Notes: generated by a model from the sequence alone, not told the origin. A DNA stretch of 64,000 nucleotides from Bacteroidaceae bacterium (GCA_902362375.1 CABIVS010000001.1:171820-235819); one strand, 5' to 3'; shown: positions 32,022-41,434, counted from the first letter of the stretch. Made by a program: numbers and translations.

Positions 32022-32333
32022 CTAAAGAAAGCCCAGTTCAAGTTTTGCTTCCTCGCTCATCATATCTTTATCCCACTCGGGTTCAAACACTAGATTAATG
32101 GTGGCTGCAGTCACCCCCTCCACCGATTCCACTTTCTGACGGATATCCTCCATTATAAAATCAGCTGCCGGACAATTAGGGGCGGTGAGTGTCATATCAA
32201 GTACTACTTCCCCATTATCAGAAACATCTATCTTATAAATCAGTCCAAGATCGTATACATTCACCGGGATTTCCGGGTCGTACACCGTTTTTAGCATGGC
32301 TACAATCTTTTCTTCTATTTCAATCTTTTCCAT
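32022..32333 (-). CDS. DUF59 iron-sulfur assembly factor (SufT/PaaD-like)
   Basis: Small cytoplasmic protein (103 residues) of the MIP18/DUF59 family, whose members help assemble or repair Fe-S clusters. Seen: VYDPEIPVNVYDLGLIY near the N-terminus, LTAPNCPAADF with the conserved Cys, and VVFEP-like INLVFEPEWDKDMMSEEAK. The ATG at 32333 is chosen; an open frame continues to 32414 but encodes a spurious hydrophobic stretch upstream of the promoter. Confidence 0.88.
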   Translation of the reverse strand: MEKIEIEEKIVAMLKTVYDPEIPVNVYDLGLIYKIDVSDNGEVVLDMTLTAPNCPAADFIMEDIRQKVESVEGVTAATINLVFEPEWDKDMMSEEAKLELGFL

Positions 32334-32359
32334 ACGTCCTCTTATTTTTTTATATATCG

Positions 32360-32367
32360 CAAAGATA
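32360..32367 (-). promoter_or_regulatory. Probable -7 element (TATCTTTG) for the DUF59 gene
   Basis: Minus-strand TAnnTTTG match 27 bases upstream of the ATG at 32333; supports the shorter start. Confidence 0.5.
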
Positions 32368-32502
32368 GAGATAAAAAATGAAACATAAAAAATTAGACAC
32401 AGAATGCATATCACGTATCCAAAGAATATGCAGTTTATTCTCTACCTCCGGCTGATTAAGAAAACGTATCGGGATGGCAAATTGTTGTAGAAAGCCAAAC
32501 AG

Positions 32503-33198
32503 TCAAAGTAATCCTTCATCTGCAAAACTAAAGAATCCTTCTTCACAAACGACCACATGATCTATCAGGCGGATATTCATTGTATCCGCTGCTTTGCGAA
32601 TATGTTCCGTCAAGGTTTTATCGGGCTGACTAGGACGGATATTCCCTGAAGGATGATTATGGACCACAGCTATTTGTGTGGCTCTTTGCAACAATGCTTC
32701 CCGAAGAATGGTACGCACATCGGTGTATGTTCCATCTATCCCGCCAGTACTGATACGCACCTTATCAATCAGTTTCGTTGCCTGGTTCAACAAAAGAACC
32801 CAGAATTCTTCTTGTTCCAGATCGCACATCAGAGGTTGAAAAATATCATAGATATCTTTTGAACAGCTTATTTGAGATCTTTCTTTTATACTCTGCAGTT
32901 TCCTTCGTTTTCCAAGTTCCAATGCAGCCATCACTGTGATACTCTTCGCCGGTCCTATACCTTTAAAACGGGAATAGTCGCAGACTTCCCATTTTGCCAA
33001 GGAATTAAGATTATTATCACAAGACAGAAGCAAGCGTCGCATCAGTTCAACAGCACTCTCTTCCGTATTTCCGGAGCCGATTAATATAGCGAGTAGTTCG
33101 GCATCACTCAATGCGGCTGCTCCCTTCTCCATCATTTTCTCCCGCGGGCGGTCCTCCAGTGCCCATTGGTTGATGGATAGTTTGTGTTTACTTTCCAT
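32503..33198 (-). CDS. radC: RadC family JAB-domain protein
   Basis: 231-residue protein with an N-terminal helix-hairpin-helix part (FKGIGPAKSITVMAALEL, about 75-95) and a C-terminal JAB/MPN domain with the metal-binding HNHPSGNIRPSQPD block and DHVVVCEEGFFSF. The molecular function of RadC is unsettled; the old repair role is doubtful. Complete and of normal length. Confidence 0.9.
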   Translation of the reverse strand: MESKHKLSINQWALEDRPREKMMEKGAAALSDAELLAILIGSGNTEESAVELMRRLLLSCDNNLNSLAKWEVCDYSRFKGIGPAKSITVMAALELGKRRKLQSIKERSQISCSKDIYDIFQPLMCDLEQEEFWVLLLNQATKLIDKVRISTGGIDGTYTDVRTILREALLQRATQIAVVHNHPSGNIRPSQPDKTLTEHIRKAADTMNIRLIDHVVVCEEGFFSFADEGLL

Positions 33199-33295
33199 TT
33201 GCTATGTTTTGAAAATGTAAAGGTAGACTTATTTTATTTAATGATAGAGGTAACGGAAAACAATTTGGCTATAGCCATCTTCTTTTTTCTATGCT

Positions 33296-33337
33296 AAGAC
33301 AAGTTGTCTGACACCCGGGTGTCAGACAACTTGTCTT
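33296..33337. repeat. 42-bp perfect palindrome centred on CCCGGG
   Basis: Arm AGACAAGTTGTCTGACACCC (33297-33316) is followed without spacer by its exact complement (33317-33336), with one more paired base on each side. It lies between the end of the glycosyltransferase gene and the radC start on the minus strand, so it may terminate the former. Confidence 0.9.
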
Positions 33338-33379
33338 TTAAACAAAAATAGGAATGGTAATAGGCAAATAAAAAATGGA

Positions 33380-34369
33380 TTACTTATAAAAATTCTTTTG
33401 GAAAGCCTCAAACTCATCCTTCCCTCTGATACAACGCTGCCACCATGCGCGCCAAAAACCTGTACCATAGCCTATAAGCTGTATAAATGCGGCAGCAATG
33501 GAATAAACGCCAATAGACAGACTTTTATTCTGAATAGTAGAATCAATGCATACGAGCAATGCATAGAGAATGATCGGCGTGAAACTGAAGAGGCAGAAGG
33601 GGGTTCCTAATAATAGAAGCGCCACTCCCAATGTAAATACGGCTGGAAGCAAATGCACCAGTTTCAGAGAATCCGGATATTTCTTATAAAGATTAATACG
33701 GGCAATGCCGGAATTATGCACCTGCTTGAAAAATTTCTTCAAGTCAGTCCGACGTTTATGATATACCCAGGCATCAGGAAAAAGACGACAAGTGTACCCA
33801 TTCTTAAAGATACGGATACTGAAATCAATATCCTCCCCAAAACGCATCTTTGAAAAACCTCCCAAAGCCTCGTACACTGCCCGGCGAACTCCCATATTAA
33901 AACTACGGGGATAGAATTTGTCCATCTTCTTTTTTCCGCCACGGATACCTCCGGTCGTGAAGAAAGAGGTCATGGAATAGTTAATTGCCTTCTGAATATC
34001 AGTGAAAGAATCGTGTGCACGGTCGGGGCCACCAAAAGCATCGGCAGGAGAAGTGGTAAGCTCCTTCTCTACCGCATCGAAGTAGCCTTCGGGAAGGATG
34101 ACATCAGAATCCAATATAATAAGGTATTCTCCTTCGCTACGTTCTGCTCCGTAATTACGGGTTTGTCCCGGACCGGAATTGGGTTTAGAGAAATATTTTA
34201 TATTCAACCGATCTGCATACCGGTCTACTACTCCTTTGCAGGGAATGGAAGAACCATCTTCAACAACAACAACTTCAAAATCCTTAAAGTGTTGCACTGT
34301 AAGACTTTGCAATAATTCATCCACTTCATCGGGACGATTATAAACGGGAATTATGACGGAGTAACGCAT
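33380..34369 (-). CDS. Family 2 glycosyltransferase with C-terminal membrane segments
   Basis: GT-A fold transferase, 329 residues: VIIPVYNRPDEVDELLQSL at the N-terminus, the DxD-like block IILDSDVILPEGYF, and FGEDIDFSIRIFKNGY (ED of the acceptor region). Residues about 232-310 form two to three hydrophobic segments (LLPAVFTLGVALLLLG, FTPIILYALLVCI), so it is membrane-attached and probably makes a surface polysaccharide or lipid-linked glycan. Donor and acceptor are not predictable. It stands alone between the palindrome and ackA. Confidence 0.85.
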   Translation of the reverse strand: MRYSVIIPVYNRPDEVDELLQSLTVQHFKDFEVVVVEDGSSIPCKGVVDRYADRLNIKYFSKPNSGPGQTRNYGAERSEGEYLIILDSDVILPEGYFDAVEKELTTSPADAFGGPDRAHDSFTDIQKAINYSMTSFFTTGGIRGGKKKMDKFYPRSFNMGVRRAVYEALGGFSKMRFGEDIDFSIRIFKNGYTCRLFPDAWVYHKRRTDLKKFFKQVHNSGIARINLYKKYPDSLKLVHLLPAVFTLGVALLLLGTPFCLFSFTPIILYALLVCIDSTIQNKSLSIGVYSIAAAFIQLIGYGTGFWRAWWQRCIRGKDEFEAFQKNFYK

Positions 34370-34550
34370 ATCAAAAACGGGATATAACTATTTGATATGC
34401 AAAGTAAGACAAAAAAAAGGAAACTGCTTCTCTGATTGACAAAAAATAAATGGAAGGTATTGGATGATGCATCCAAACAATAGCAACTGGCAGCAGAATA
34501 GGTGTAATTACTAAAGTTACCAAACTATAAGTACCCGGACGGACTCACAT

Positions 34551-34590
34551 AAAAAAAGATGGACTCAAAATTGAATCCATCTTTTTTATT
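34551..34590 (-). terminator. Terminator after ackA
   Basis: AAAAAAAGATGGACTCAA pairs with TTGAATCCATCTTTTTT; on the minus strand the stem is followed by a T run. It ends the pta-ackA unit. Confidence 0.8.
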
Positions 34591-34607
34591 TCTAACTGAT
34601 TAATCTG

Positions 34608-35807
34608 TTATTTCTTCAGGATATCCATTGTATCCGATGCGATCAACAGTTCTTCGTCTGTCGGGATCACTACCACTTTCACTTTAGAAGCAGGAGTAGA
34701 AATGATTGCTTCTTCACCGTGAACCTTAGCATTTACTTCATTATCAAGTTCGATACCCATGAATTCCATATCCTTACAAACTTCACGACGACATTCCATC
34801 TGATTTTCACCAACGCCACCTGTAAACAGGATAATATCCACACCACCCAATGCAGCAGCATAAGCGCCGATATATTTCTTGATACGGTAATAATACATCT
34901 TCTCAGCAAGGATTGCTTTCTCATTACCAGCCGCACAAGCAGCCAAGAGTTCACGCATATCGCTTGATACGCCTGAAATACCCAGTACACCGCTCTTCTT
35001 GTTCAACAGATTAGAAACACCGGTCGTATTCAAGCCTTCTTTTTCCATGATAAATGTTACTGCACCGGCATCAATATCACCGCTACGAGTACCCATCATC
35101 AAGCCTTCCAACGGAGTCAAGCCCATCGTAGTATCCATACATTTACCATCTTTGATAGCAGCGATAGAACCACCGTTACCAATGTGGCAAGTGATAATTT
35201 TCTGTCCTACCGGATTTACACCCAGGAATTCACATACACGCTTTGACACATAACGATGAGAAGTTCCGTGGAAACCATAACGACGTACACCATACTTTTC
35301 ATACAGTTCGTGAGGAATAGCATACATATAAGCATAATCCGGCATTGTCTGATGGAAAGCCGTATCAAATACACCTACCTGCGGAATGTCAGGAAGAATA
35401 GCAGAAACAGCATTCACCCCTTTCAAGTTAGCAGGATTGTGAAGTGGAGCCAAGTCATTACAAGCAGCGAAAGCTTCCAAAACTTCTTTGTTCAGCAATA
35501 CAGATTCGCTGAAACGCTCTCCCCCGTGTACCATACGGTGACCTACAGCATTAATCTCATCCAAAGATTTGATAGCACCATATTCAGGGTGGGTCAATGT
35601 ATTCAGGATAAACTCTACTCCTATTGTATGTTCCGGAATATCTTTTTCCAAAATTTTCTTCTCACCATTCGGCAAAGTCAGTTTCAAGAATGATCCTTTC
35701 AGACCGATTTTTTCAATACCACCTTGTGCAATCACCTCTTTGGTGGTCATATCGAACAATTTATATTTAATAGATGAACTTCCGCAGTTCAATACCAGAA
35801 TCTTCAT
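34608..35807 (-). CDS. ackA: Acetate kinase
   Basis: Converts acetyl phosphate and ADP to acetate and ATP. The 399-residue product has the N-terminal LVLNCGSSSIKYKLFD phosphate-binding block, VGHRMVHGGERF, GFHGTSHRYVS, ITCHIGNGGSIAAI and LFTGGVGENQ, all family signatures. Downstream partner of pta on the same strand, separated by 39 bases of TACTTAATACTT-like repeat. Confidence 0.97.
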   Translation of the reverse strand: MKILVLNCGSSSIKYKLFDMTTKEVIAQGGIEKIGLKGSFLKLTLPNGEKKILEKDIPEHTIGVEFILNTLTHPEYGAIKSLDEINAVGHRMVHGGERFSESVLLNKEVLEAFAACNDLAPLHNPANLKGVNAVSAILPDIPQVGVFDTAFHQTMPDYAYMYAIPHELYEKYGVRRYGFHGTSHRYVSKRVCEFLGVNPVGQKIITCHIGNGGSIAAIKDGKCMDTTMGLTPLEGLMMGTRSGDIDAGAVTFIMEKEGLNTTGVSNLLNKKSGVLGISGVSSDMRELLAACAAGNEKAILAEKMYYYRIKKYIGAYAAALGGVDIILFTGGVGENQMECRREVCKDMEFMGIELDNEVNAKVHGEEAIISTPASKVKVVVIPTDEELLIASDTMDILKK

Positions 35808-35846
35808 GTTGTTGTCGATTTATACTTAATACTTTATATCTAATAC

Positions 35847-36866
35847 TTATTTATTCGCTTTTGCTGCAATGGCCTGATTAGCCGTAATAGCAATCATGCG
35901 ATATACATCCTCGATAGAACAACCACGAGACAAGTCGTTTACCGGACAAGCAATACCCTGAAGAATCGGGCCGACAGCATCAGCATGTCCCAGACGTTGA
36001 ACTAATTTATAAGAAATATTACCAACCTCCAGACTCGGAACGATCAGCACATTTGCTTGTCCTGCAACTGGAGAACCCGGCGCCTTGCTAGCACCGACTT
36101 CCGGTACAAGAGCAGCATCAGCCTGCATTTCACCATCCAGATCAAGAGTAGGAGCCATCTCTTTCGCAATCTTAGTAGCTTCTACCACCTTATCCACTAC
36201 TTCGTGTTTAGCAGAACCTTTGGTAGAGAAGCTCAACAGAGCTACTTTCGGATTTTCAATACCGGCAACAGCTTTCGCAGTTTGAGCGGTACAAACAGCA
36301 ATCTGTGCCAGCTGGTTAGCATCCGGAACCGGAGTTACGGCAACATCCCCCATGACCAGAATACCGTTCTTTCCGTATTCAGGAGCATGAGTCAAAAGCA
36401 ACATAGCACCAGACACGCAAGTGATTCCCGGCGCAGTCTTGATAATCTGTAAAGCAGGACGCAGTACGTTACCGGTCGTGTTGCGGGCACCGGCCAACTG
36501 ACCGTCAGCATCACCGCTCTTAATCATTAAACAACCATAGAACAAAGGATCGCTCGTCAATTTGCGGGCTTCTTCGATAGTCATCCCCTTCTTTTTACGA
36601 AGTTCACACAACAACTGTGCGTATTCTTCGTGTTTCGGAGAAGTTTCAGGATCAATGATAGTAGCTTTACCGATGTTTCCCAATCCCCATTTTGTAGCAA
36701 GTTCATTAATTTCAGCCGGTTTACCCAGTAAAATTAGATCGGCTACTTCGTCTGTCAAAATCATATTGGCAGCTTTCAATGTGCGTTCTTCAGTTCCTTC
36801 CGGAAGAACAATACGTTGGCGATTTGCTTTCGCACGCGCCACGATTTGGTTGATTAAATTGAGCAT
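35847..36866 (-). CDS. pta: Phosphate acetyltransferase
   Basis: Converts acetyl-CoA and phosphate to acetyl phosphate, feeding ackA for ATP formation in fermentation. The 339-residue product is the short single-domain Pta: RIVLPEGTEERTLKAA at the N-terminus, GQLAGARNTTGNVLRP, GDVAVTPVPDANQLAQIA, FSTKGSAKH and VLIVPSLEVGNISYKLVQRL. It has its own promoter and is first in the pta-ackA operon. Confidence 0.97.
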   Translation of the reverse strand: MLNLINQIVARAKANRQRIVLPEGTEERTLKAANMILTDEVADLILLGKPAEINELATKWGLGNIGKATIIDPETSPKHEEYAQLLCELRKKKGMTIEEARKLTSDPLFYGCLMIKSGDADGQLAGARNTTGNVLRPALQIIKTAPGITCVSGAMLLLTHAPEYGKNGILVMGDVAVTPVPDANQLAQIAVCTAQTAKAVAGIENPKVALLSFSTKGSAKHEVVDKVVEATKIAKEMAPTLDLDGEMQADAALVPEVGASKAPGSPVAGQANVLIVPSLEVGNISYKLVQRLGHADAVGPILQGIACPVNDLSRGCSIEDVYRMIAITANQAIAAKANK

Positions 36867-36918
36867 AGATATATTGAATATTATTATAAAACCTCATTAC
36901 AATTTGTAATTTGCGGTG

Positions 36919-36926
36919 CAAAAGTA
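36919..36926 (-). promoter_or_regulatory. Probable -7 element (TACTTTTG) for pta-ackA
   Basis: Minus-strand TAnnTTTG match 53 bases upstream of the pta ATG. Confidence 0.55.
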
Positions 36927-37019
36927 CTCAATTTTGCAACATCCACATTACAATTTCGCCTATTTTTCTCTTTCAAGTCTAAAATATTATAATATTTAAC
37001 ACTGTACTCCTATTTTTCA

Positions 37020-37027
37020 TACCTTTG
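37020..37027 (+). promoter_or_regulatory. Probable -7 element (TACCTTTG) for the lrgA-lrgB pair
   Basis: TAnnTTTG match 38 bases before the ATG at 37065. Confidence 0.55.
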
Positions 37028-37064
37028 CAACGTTTTCAAAACAAAATCAATAGGTTATTAGTAT

Positions 37065-37508
37065 ATGATACGTCAGTGCGCCATTTTATTTGGCTGTTTG
37101 GCTTTGGGTGAATTAATTGTTTATTTTACGGGTATCAAGCTCCCCTCCAGCATCATTGGCATGCTGCTGCTCACCCTCTTTTTAAAATTAGGTTGGATTA
37201 AATTACACTGGGTACAGGGGTTGTCCGACTTTCTGGTTGCTAACTTGGGATTCTTTTTCGTTCCACCCGGTGTGGCTCTTATGCTATACTTTGATGTTAT
37301 TGCGGCAGAATTCTGGCCAATTGTGATAGCTACCATTGTCAGTACCGCACTTGTACTTGTCGTAACGGGATGGGTACATCAGATCGTTCGCAAGTTCAGA
37401 CTGGCGCATCAGATCAAACTGGCACGCAAACTTCATCTGTCAGATTTCCATCTACCGGAGAAACTACACCTTAAAGATAAAATCAACTTAACGAATAAAG
37501 ACAAATGA
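37065..37508 (+). CDS. CidA/LrgA family membrane protein
   Basis: Small integral membrane protein (147 residues) with four hydrophobic segments over residues 1-110 (LFGCLALGELIVYFTGI, PSSIIGMLLLTLFLKLG, FLVANLGFFFVPPGVALM, FWPIVIATIVSTALVLVV). Family members are linked to holin-like control of lysis or, as more recent work on LrgAB suggests, to pyruvate/acetate transport. The 35-residue tail is basic with repeated KLHL-type words. Coupled to the lrgB gene through an ATGA overlap. Being divergent from pta-ackA makes a link to overflow metabolism attractive but unproven. Confidence 0.85.
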   Translation: MIRQCAILFGCLALGELIVYFTGIKLPSSIIGMLLLTLFLKLGWIKLHWVQGLSDFLVANLGFFFVPPGVALMLYFDVIAAEFWPIVIATIVSTALVLVVTGWVHQIVRKFRLAHQIKLARKLHLSDFHLPEKLHLKDKINLTNKDK

Positions 37509-38200
37509 GTTTCTTAGAAAATAATTTCTTCCTGTTGGCTATTACCTTCGGGATTTTCTTCTTTGCCAAACTGCTTCAGAAGAAAACAGGACTGGTATTA
37601 TTAAATCCTATATTGCTGACCATCGCACTATTAATCATCTTCCTTAAAATGACCCATATCTCTTATGAGACATATAATAAAGGAGGACATCTGATCGAAT
37701 TCTGGCTACGCCCGGCCGTTGTGGCTTTAGGCGTACCTTTATATCTACAACTGGAAATGATAAAAAAACAGTTGTTGCCTATTCTACTGTCTCAACTGGC
37801 AGGCTGCATCGTCGGAGTTATTTCAGTAGTACTGATTGCAAAGTTCATGGGAGCTTCACAAGAAGTAATCCTGTCGCTGGCTCCAAAATCGGTTACGACT
37901 CCCATTGCGATGGAAGTAACCAAAGCCATCGGCGGTATTCCGTCACTGACGGCGGCAGTTGTTGTAGCAGTAGGTTTATTAGGCGCTATCTGTGGTTTTA
38001 AAACAATGAAAATCATGCATGTAGGCAGCCCGATCGCCCAAGGACTTTCAATGGGAACAGCCGCCCATGCCGTCGGCACCTCTACCGCAATGGATATCAG
38101 CAGCAAATACGGAGCCTATGCTAGTCTGGGACTGACGTTGAATGGAATATTCACTGCATTGCTGACACCTACAATCCTTCGACTATTAGGTGTTTTGTAA
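37505..38200 (+). CDS. LrgB/CidB family membrane protein
   Basis: Polytopic partner of the preceding protein, 231 residues with about seven hydrophobic segments. Family blocks seen: FWLRPAVVALGVPLYLQ, SLAPKSVTTPIAMEVTKAIGG and GTAAHAVGTSTAMDI. Its ATG overlaps the stop of the LrgA-like gene. The pair probably forms one membrane complex. Confidence 0.9.
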   Translation: MSFLENNFFLLAITFGIFFFAKLLQKKTGLVLLNPILLTIALLIIFLKMTHISYETYNKGGHLIEFWLRPAVVALGVPLYLQLEMIKKQLLPILLSQLAGCIVGVISVVLIAKFMGASQEVILSLAPKSVTTPIAMEVTKAIGGIPSLTAAVVVAVGLLGAICGFKTMKIMHVGSPIAQGLSMGTAAHAVGTSTAMDISSKYGAYASLGLTLNGIFTALLTPTILRLLGVL

Positions 38201-38257
38201 AAACAAAATCTCTTGATTTTCCGTTATATAAAGAGTTAAACGCAAAAAAGCAATCTT

Positions 38258-39175
38258 ATGATTCCATTTAAAGATATTACATTAACAGACAGGGACACAA
38301 TCACCTCATTCACGATGAAAAGTAATCGCCGCAATTGCGATCTTTCATTCTCAAATCTTTGTAGCTGGAGGTTTTTATATGATACCCAATTTGCAGTAGT
38401 CGATAATTTTCTGGTGTTCAAGTTCTGGGCAGGAGATCAGCTTGCTTATATGATGCCCGTAGGTACAGGAGATTTGAAAGCAATATTGCGGGAGCTGATA
38501 GAAGATGCCCGCAAAGAAAACCATCATTTCTGTATGTTAGGAGTGTGTAGTAATATGCGCACCGAACTTGAGACCACCCTTCCGGAACAGTTCACTTTCA
38601 CAGAAGATCGCGACTATGCTGATTATATCTATTTAAGAAGTGATCTTTCGACGTTGAAAGGTAAGAAATTCCAAGCGAAAAGAAATCATATCAACCGGTT
38701 CCGCAACACTTATCCGGATTATGAGTATACACCGATTACCCCAGACCGTATTCAGGAATGCCTCGATCTGGAAGCAGAATGGTGTAAAGTGAACAATTGT
38801 GACCAACAGGAAGGAACGGGCAATGAACGCCGTGCCCTGATCTATGCACTTCATAACTTCGAAGCACTCGGGCTGACGGGTGGAATTCTTCATGTGAACG
38901 GTAAAATCGTGGCATTTACATTCGGTATGCCTATCAATCATGAAACGTTCGGTGTACATGTAGAAAAAGCGGATACCAGCATTGAGGGTGCATATGCTAT
39001 GATTAATTATGAATTCGCCAACCGGATTCCTGAGCAATATATTTATATCAACCGGGAAGAGGATTTAGGTATTGAAGGTTTGCGCAAAGCCAAATTGTCT
39101 TACCAACCGGTGACGATTCTGGAGAAATACATGGCTTGCCTCAAGGAGCATCCCATGAATATGGTTAAATGGTAA
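38258..39175 (+). CDS. DUF2156 protein (phosphatidylglycerol lysyltransferase C-terminal-like)
   Basis: 305-residue soluble protein with a double GNAT-like fold of the DUF2156/LPG-synthase C-terminal type: SNLCSWRFLYDTQFAVVD, YIYLRSDLSTLKGKKFQAKRNHINRF, EWCKVNNC and VEKADTSIEGAYAMINYEFA followed by NREEDLGIEGLRKAKLSY. No membrane flippase part is present. It may transfer an acyl or aminoacyl group; the acceptor is unknown. It lies 13 bases before a second acyltransferase-like gene. Confidence 0.82.
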   Translation: MIPFKDITLTDRDTITSFTMKSNRRNCDLSFSNLCSWRFLYDTQFAVVDNFLVFKFWAGDQLAYMMPVGTGDLKAILRELIEDARKENHHFCMLGVCSNMRTELETTLPEQFTFTEDRDYADYIYLRSDLSTLKGKKFQAKRNHINRFRNTYPDYEYTPITPDRIQECLDLEAEWCKVNNCDQQEGTGNERRALIYALHNFEALGLTGGILHVNGKIVAFTFGMPINHETFGVHVEKADTSIEGAYAMINYEFANRIPEQYIYINREEDLGIEGLRKAKLSYQPVTILEKYMACLKEHPMNMVKW

Positions 39176-39188
39176 ACTCTTTATAAAT

Positions 39189-40205
39189 ATGATGATAAAG
39201 GAGCAAGTAAAAGCATTGTGGAAAGTCTGTTTTGACGATAGTGAAGAATTCGTCGAGATGTACTTCGGACTGCGCTACAAGACAGAGGTGAACGTCGCCA
39301 TCCAAAGTGGTGATGAGGTAATCTCTGCCCTTCAGATGCTTCCTTATCCGATGACTTTTGGTGGAGAGACCGTGCAGACCTCCTATATTTCAGGAGCCTG
39401 TACGCATCCCGATTTTCGAAGCAAAGGGGTCATGCGCGAGCTTTTATCACAGTCTTTCGCCCGGATGTTACGGAATGGGGTACACTTCAGCACATTGATA
39501 CCGGCGGAACCCTGGTTGTTCGATTATTATGCCCGTATGGGATATGCTTCGGTATTCAAGTATTCAACTAAAGAGATCGTTTTGCCCGAGTTTATCCCTT
39601 CTAAAGAGATAGCGGTCAGTGTTGTTTCAGAATTTCAGGAGGAGGTCTATTCCTATTTGAATAAGAAGCTTTCCGAACGGCCTTGCTGTATTCAGCACAC
39701 ACCGGAAGACTTTCAGGTTATTATGACCGATCTTGCCATTAGCGGAGGTTATTTATTTGTAGCCAGACAGGAAAACGAAATCAAAGGAATAACCATTATA
39801 TATAAAGGAGAAAAACAGATCATTATCAATGAACTTTGCGCTGATGATAAGGATGTGGAATATAGTTTATTGTATGCGATCAGGCAGCACACCGGATGCA
39901 AGCGCATGGTTCAACTACTGCCTCCCGAAGATAAACAGCCTCAACATCCGCTAGGCATGGCACGTATCATCAATGCCAAAGAAGTGTTGCAAATCTATGC
40001 CGCAGCTTTTCCGGAAGATGAAATGCAACTGGAATTATCAGACAAACAATTGTCTGTAAATAACGGCTATTATTACCTGTGCAAAGGAAAGTGCATGTAT
40101 AATACCGAGCGACTGCCCGGTGCACATATACAAATGAATATTAGCGAATTAACCAATAGAATACTTCAGCCGTTAAAGCCATATATGAGCTTGATGCTGA
40201 ATTAA
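39189..40205 (+). CDS. GNAT family N-acetyltransferase (Eis-like)
   Basis: 338-residue GNAT protein: the acetyl-CoA-binding part SGACTHPDFRSKGVMRELLSQSF is near residue 65, followed by LIPAEPWLFDYYARMGYASVF, as in the Eis/GNAT_9 group, then a C-terminal domain of unclear role. Substrate unknown. Cotranscribed with the DUF2156 gene (13-base gap). Confidence 0.82.
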   Translation: MMIKEQVKALWKVCFDDSEEFVEMYFGLRYKTEVNVAIQSGDEVISALQMLPYPMTFGGETVQTSYISGACTHPDFRSKGVMRELLSQSFARMLRNGVHFSTLIPAEPWLFDYYARMGYASVFKYSTKEIVLPEFIPSKEIAVSVVSEFQEEVYSYLNKKLSERPCCIQHTPEDFQVIMTDLAISGGYLFVARQENEIKGITIIYKGEKQIIINELCADDKDVEYSLLYAIRQHTGCKRMVQLLPPEDKQPQHPLGMARIINAKEVLQIYAAAFPEDEMQLELSDKQLSVNNGYYYLCKGKCMYNTERLPGAHIQMNISELTNRILQPLKPYMSLMLN

Positions 40206-40210
40206 ATTTT

Positions 40211-40292
40211 AGGCACGGATTACACGGATTACGCTGTTGACTTATATTAAGACATGCCTCTAAGAGCTGTGAAATCCGTGTAATCCGTGCCT
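40211..40292. repeat. Dispersed inverted repeat, copy 2 (AGGCACGGATTACACGGATT)
   Basis: 20-bp arms at 40211-40230 and 40273-40292 are exact complements, the same arms as at 8388-8469 with a different loop. It lies between convergent genes and may work as a transcription barrier. Confidence 0.85.
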
Positions 40293-40296
40293 GTAT

Positions 40297-41430
40297 TTAT
40301 TTATTCAAATAACGAACCCGTTCGCAGGCTGCCAATAGAAACGCACCTACTCCAAAATTCGAAGTGGAGTTTGCGTCTACCACCTGACCGGGTATCGCTT
40401 TCTCACCAATCGGTTGCACATATCCAATCTTGCCATCAGGCTGCAAAGCAACTGTTGAGAGATATTTCCATGCTTTTTCAACCACCGGCTGATATTCTGC
40501 AGCATCCAGGAAACCGTTATTGATTCCCCATTGTAAACCATAGGTAAAGAAAGCTGTTCCACTGGTTTCCGGTCCCGGTGCATGCAGTGGGTCGAACATA
40601 CTGCGTGTCCAGTAGCCTTCCGGCTGTTGACAAGCAGCAACCGACTTAGCCAGGGTACGGAAACGGTCTATATATTCCGGACGATACTTATCTGTTTCAG
40701 GAAGTTCTTTCAAGACTTTTGCCAATCCGGCCAATACCCAGCCGTCTCCACGTGCCCAAAAATCCTTTTTGCCGTTCACACTTTTATGTTTAGGATACAC
40801 GTATTTTCCATCCCGATAATAGAGTCCGGCCTCTTCATCATACATAATACTATCAGCATAAGCGAGGTATTCATGCAATTTCTCCAAATAGAGCGGATTC
40901 TTAGTTATATTATACATCTTTGTCATGACCGGCATGACCATATACAAGCCATCTGCCCACCACCAATAATCATGATTGGGGGTACTCATCTGATATTCCA
41001 TCACTTCGCGGGCACGGGCTATTTTCTGTGTATCCGGTTCCAGATTATAGAGATCGGCATACGTCTGGAAACAAATCTGATAGTCACCGAAAAGCACATA
41101 ATCATCACTTTCACCGTAACTGTACTTCCAGTTTTCCTTATGATCTGATTTTGCCCCTTTCCATTCATTATGTTCCGCCCAGGCTTTCGAGTATTCCAAA
41201 TAGTCCGGCTGCTTAGTCAAAAAATAAGCTTCCATATTTCCGGTGTGATAAGCGGCATTATCCCAAAAAGAACGTCCGTGTTCCGGATGATTCGTCTGCC
41301 AATAATGATTCACTTTATGAATGGTGTTTATCACTTCTTCAGCAGAAGCATCCTTCTTATCCGTACAACTTGCACAGATTGCACCGCCTAGAAAGAGTGC
41401 AGAAAAAAGAGTTGCATATCGTTTCTTCAT
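40297..41430 (-). CDS. GH105/GH88-type unsaturated glucuronyl hydrolase lipoprotein
   Basis: 377 residues; from the ATG at 41430 the signal peptide MKKRYATLFSALFLGGAICASC ends in a lipobox. The (alpha/alpha)6-barrel blocks are seen: YHTGNMEAYFLT, WWADGLYMVMPVM, and the general acid/base Asp in FWARGDGWVLAGLAKVLKELP. Family enzymes hydrate terminal delta-4,5-unsaturated uronic acids left by lyases. Last gene of an operon with GH145-, GH43- and GH154-like genes, four bases after the GH145 stop; that set resembles the B. thetaiotaomicron arabinogalactan locus. Substrate assignment is inference. Confidence 0.85.
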   Translation of the reverse strand: MKKRYATLFSALFLGGAICASCTDKKDASAEEVINTIHKVNHYWQTNHPEHGRSFWDNAAYHTGNMEAYFLTKQPDYLEYSKAWAEHNEWKGAKSDHKENWKYSYGESDDYVLFGDYQICFQTYADLYNLEPDTQKIARAREVMEYQMSTPNHDYWWWADGLYMVMPVMTKMYNITKNPLYLEKLHEYLAYADSIMYDEEAGLYYRDGKYVYPKHKSVNGKKDFWARGDGWVLAGLAKVLKELPETDKYRPEYIDRFRTLAKSVAACQQPEGYWTRSMFDPLHAPGPETSGTAFFTYGLQWGINNGFLDAAEYQPVVEKAWKYLSTVALQPDGKIGYVQPIGEKAIPGQVVDANSTSNFGVGAFLLAACERVRYLNK

Positions 41431-41434
41431 ACCT

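Noticed and set aside
32334..32414. N-terminal hydrophobic extension of the DUF59 protein
   Set aside because: It would place the promoter inside the gene and give this cytoplasmic family a membrane anchor not seen in it.
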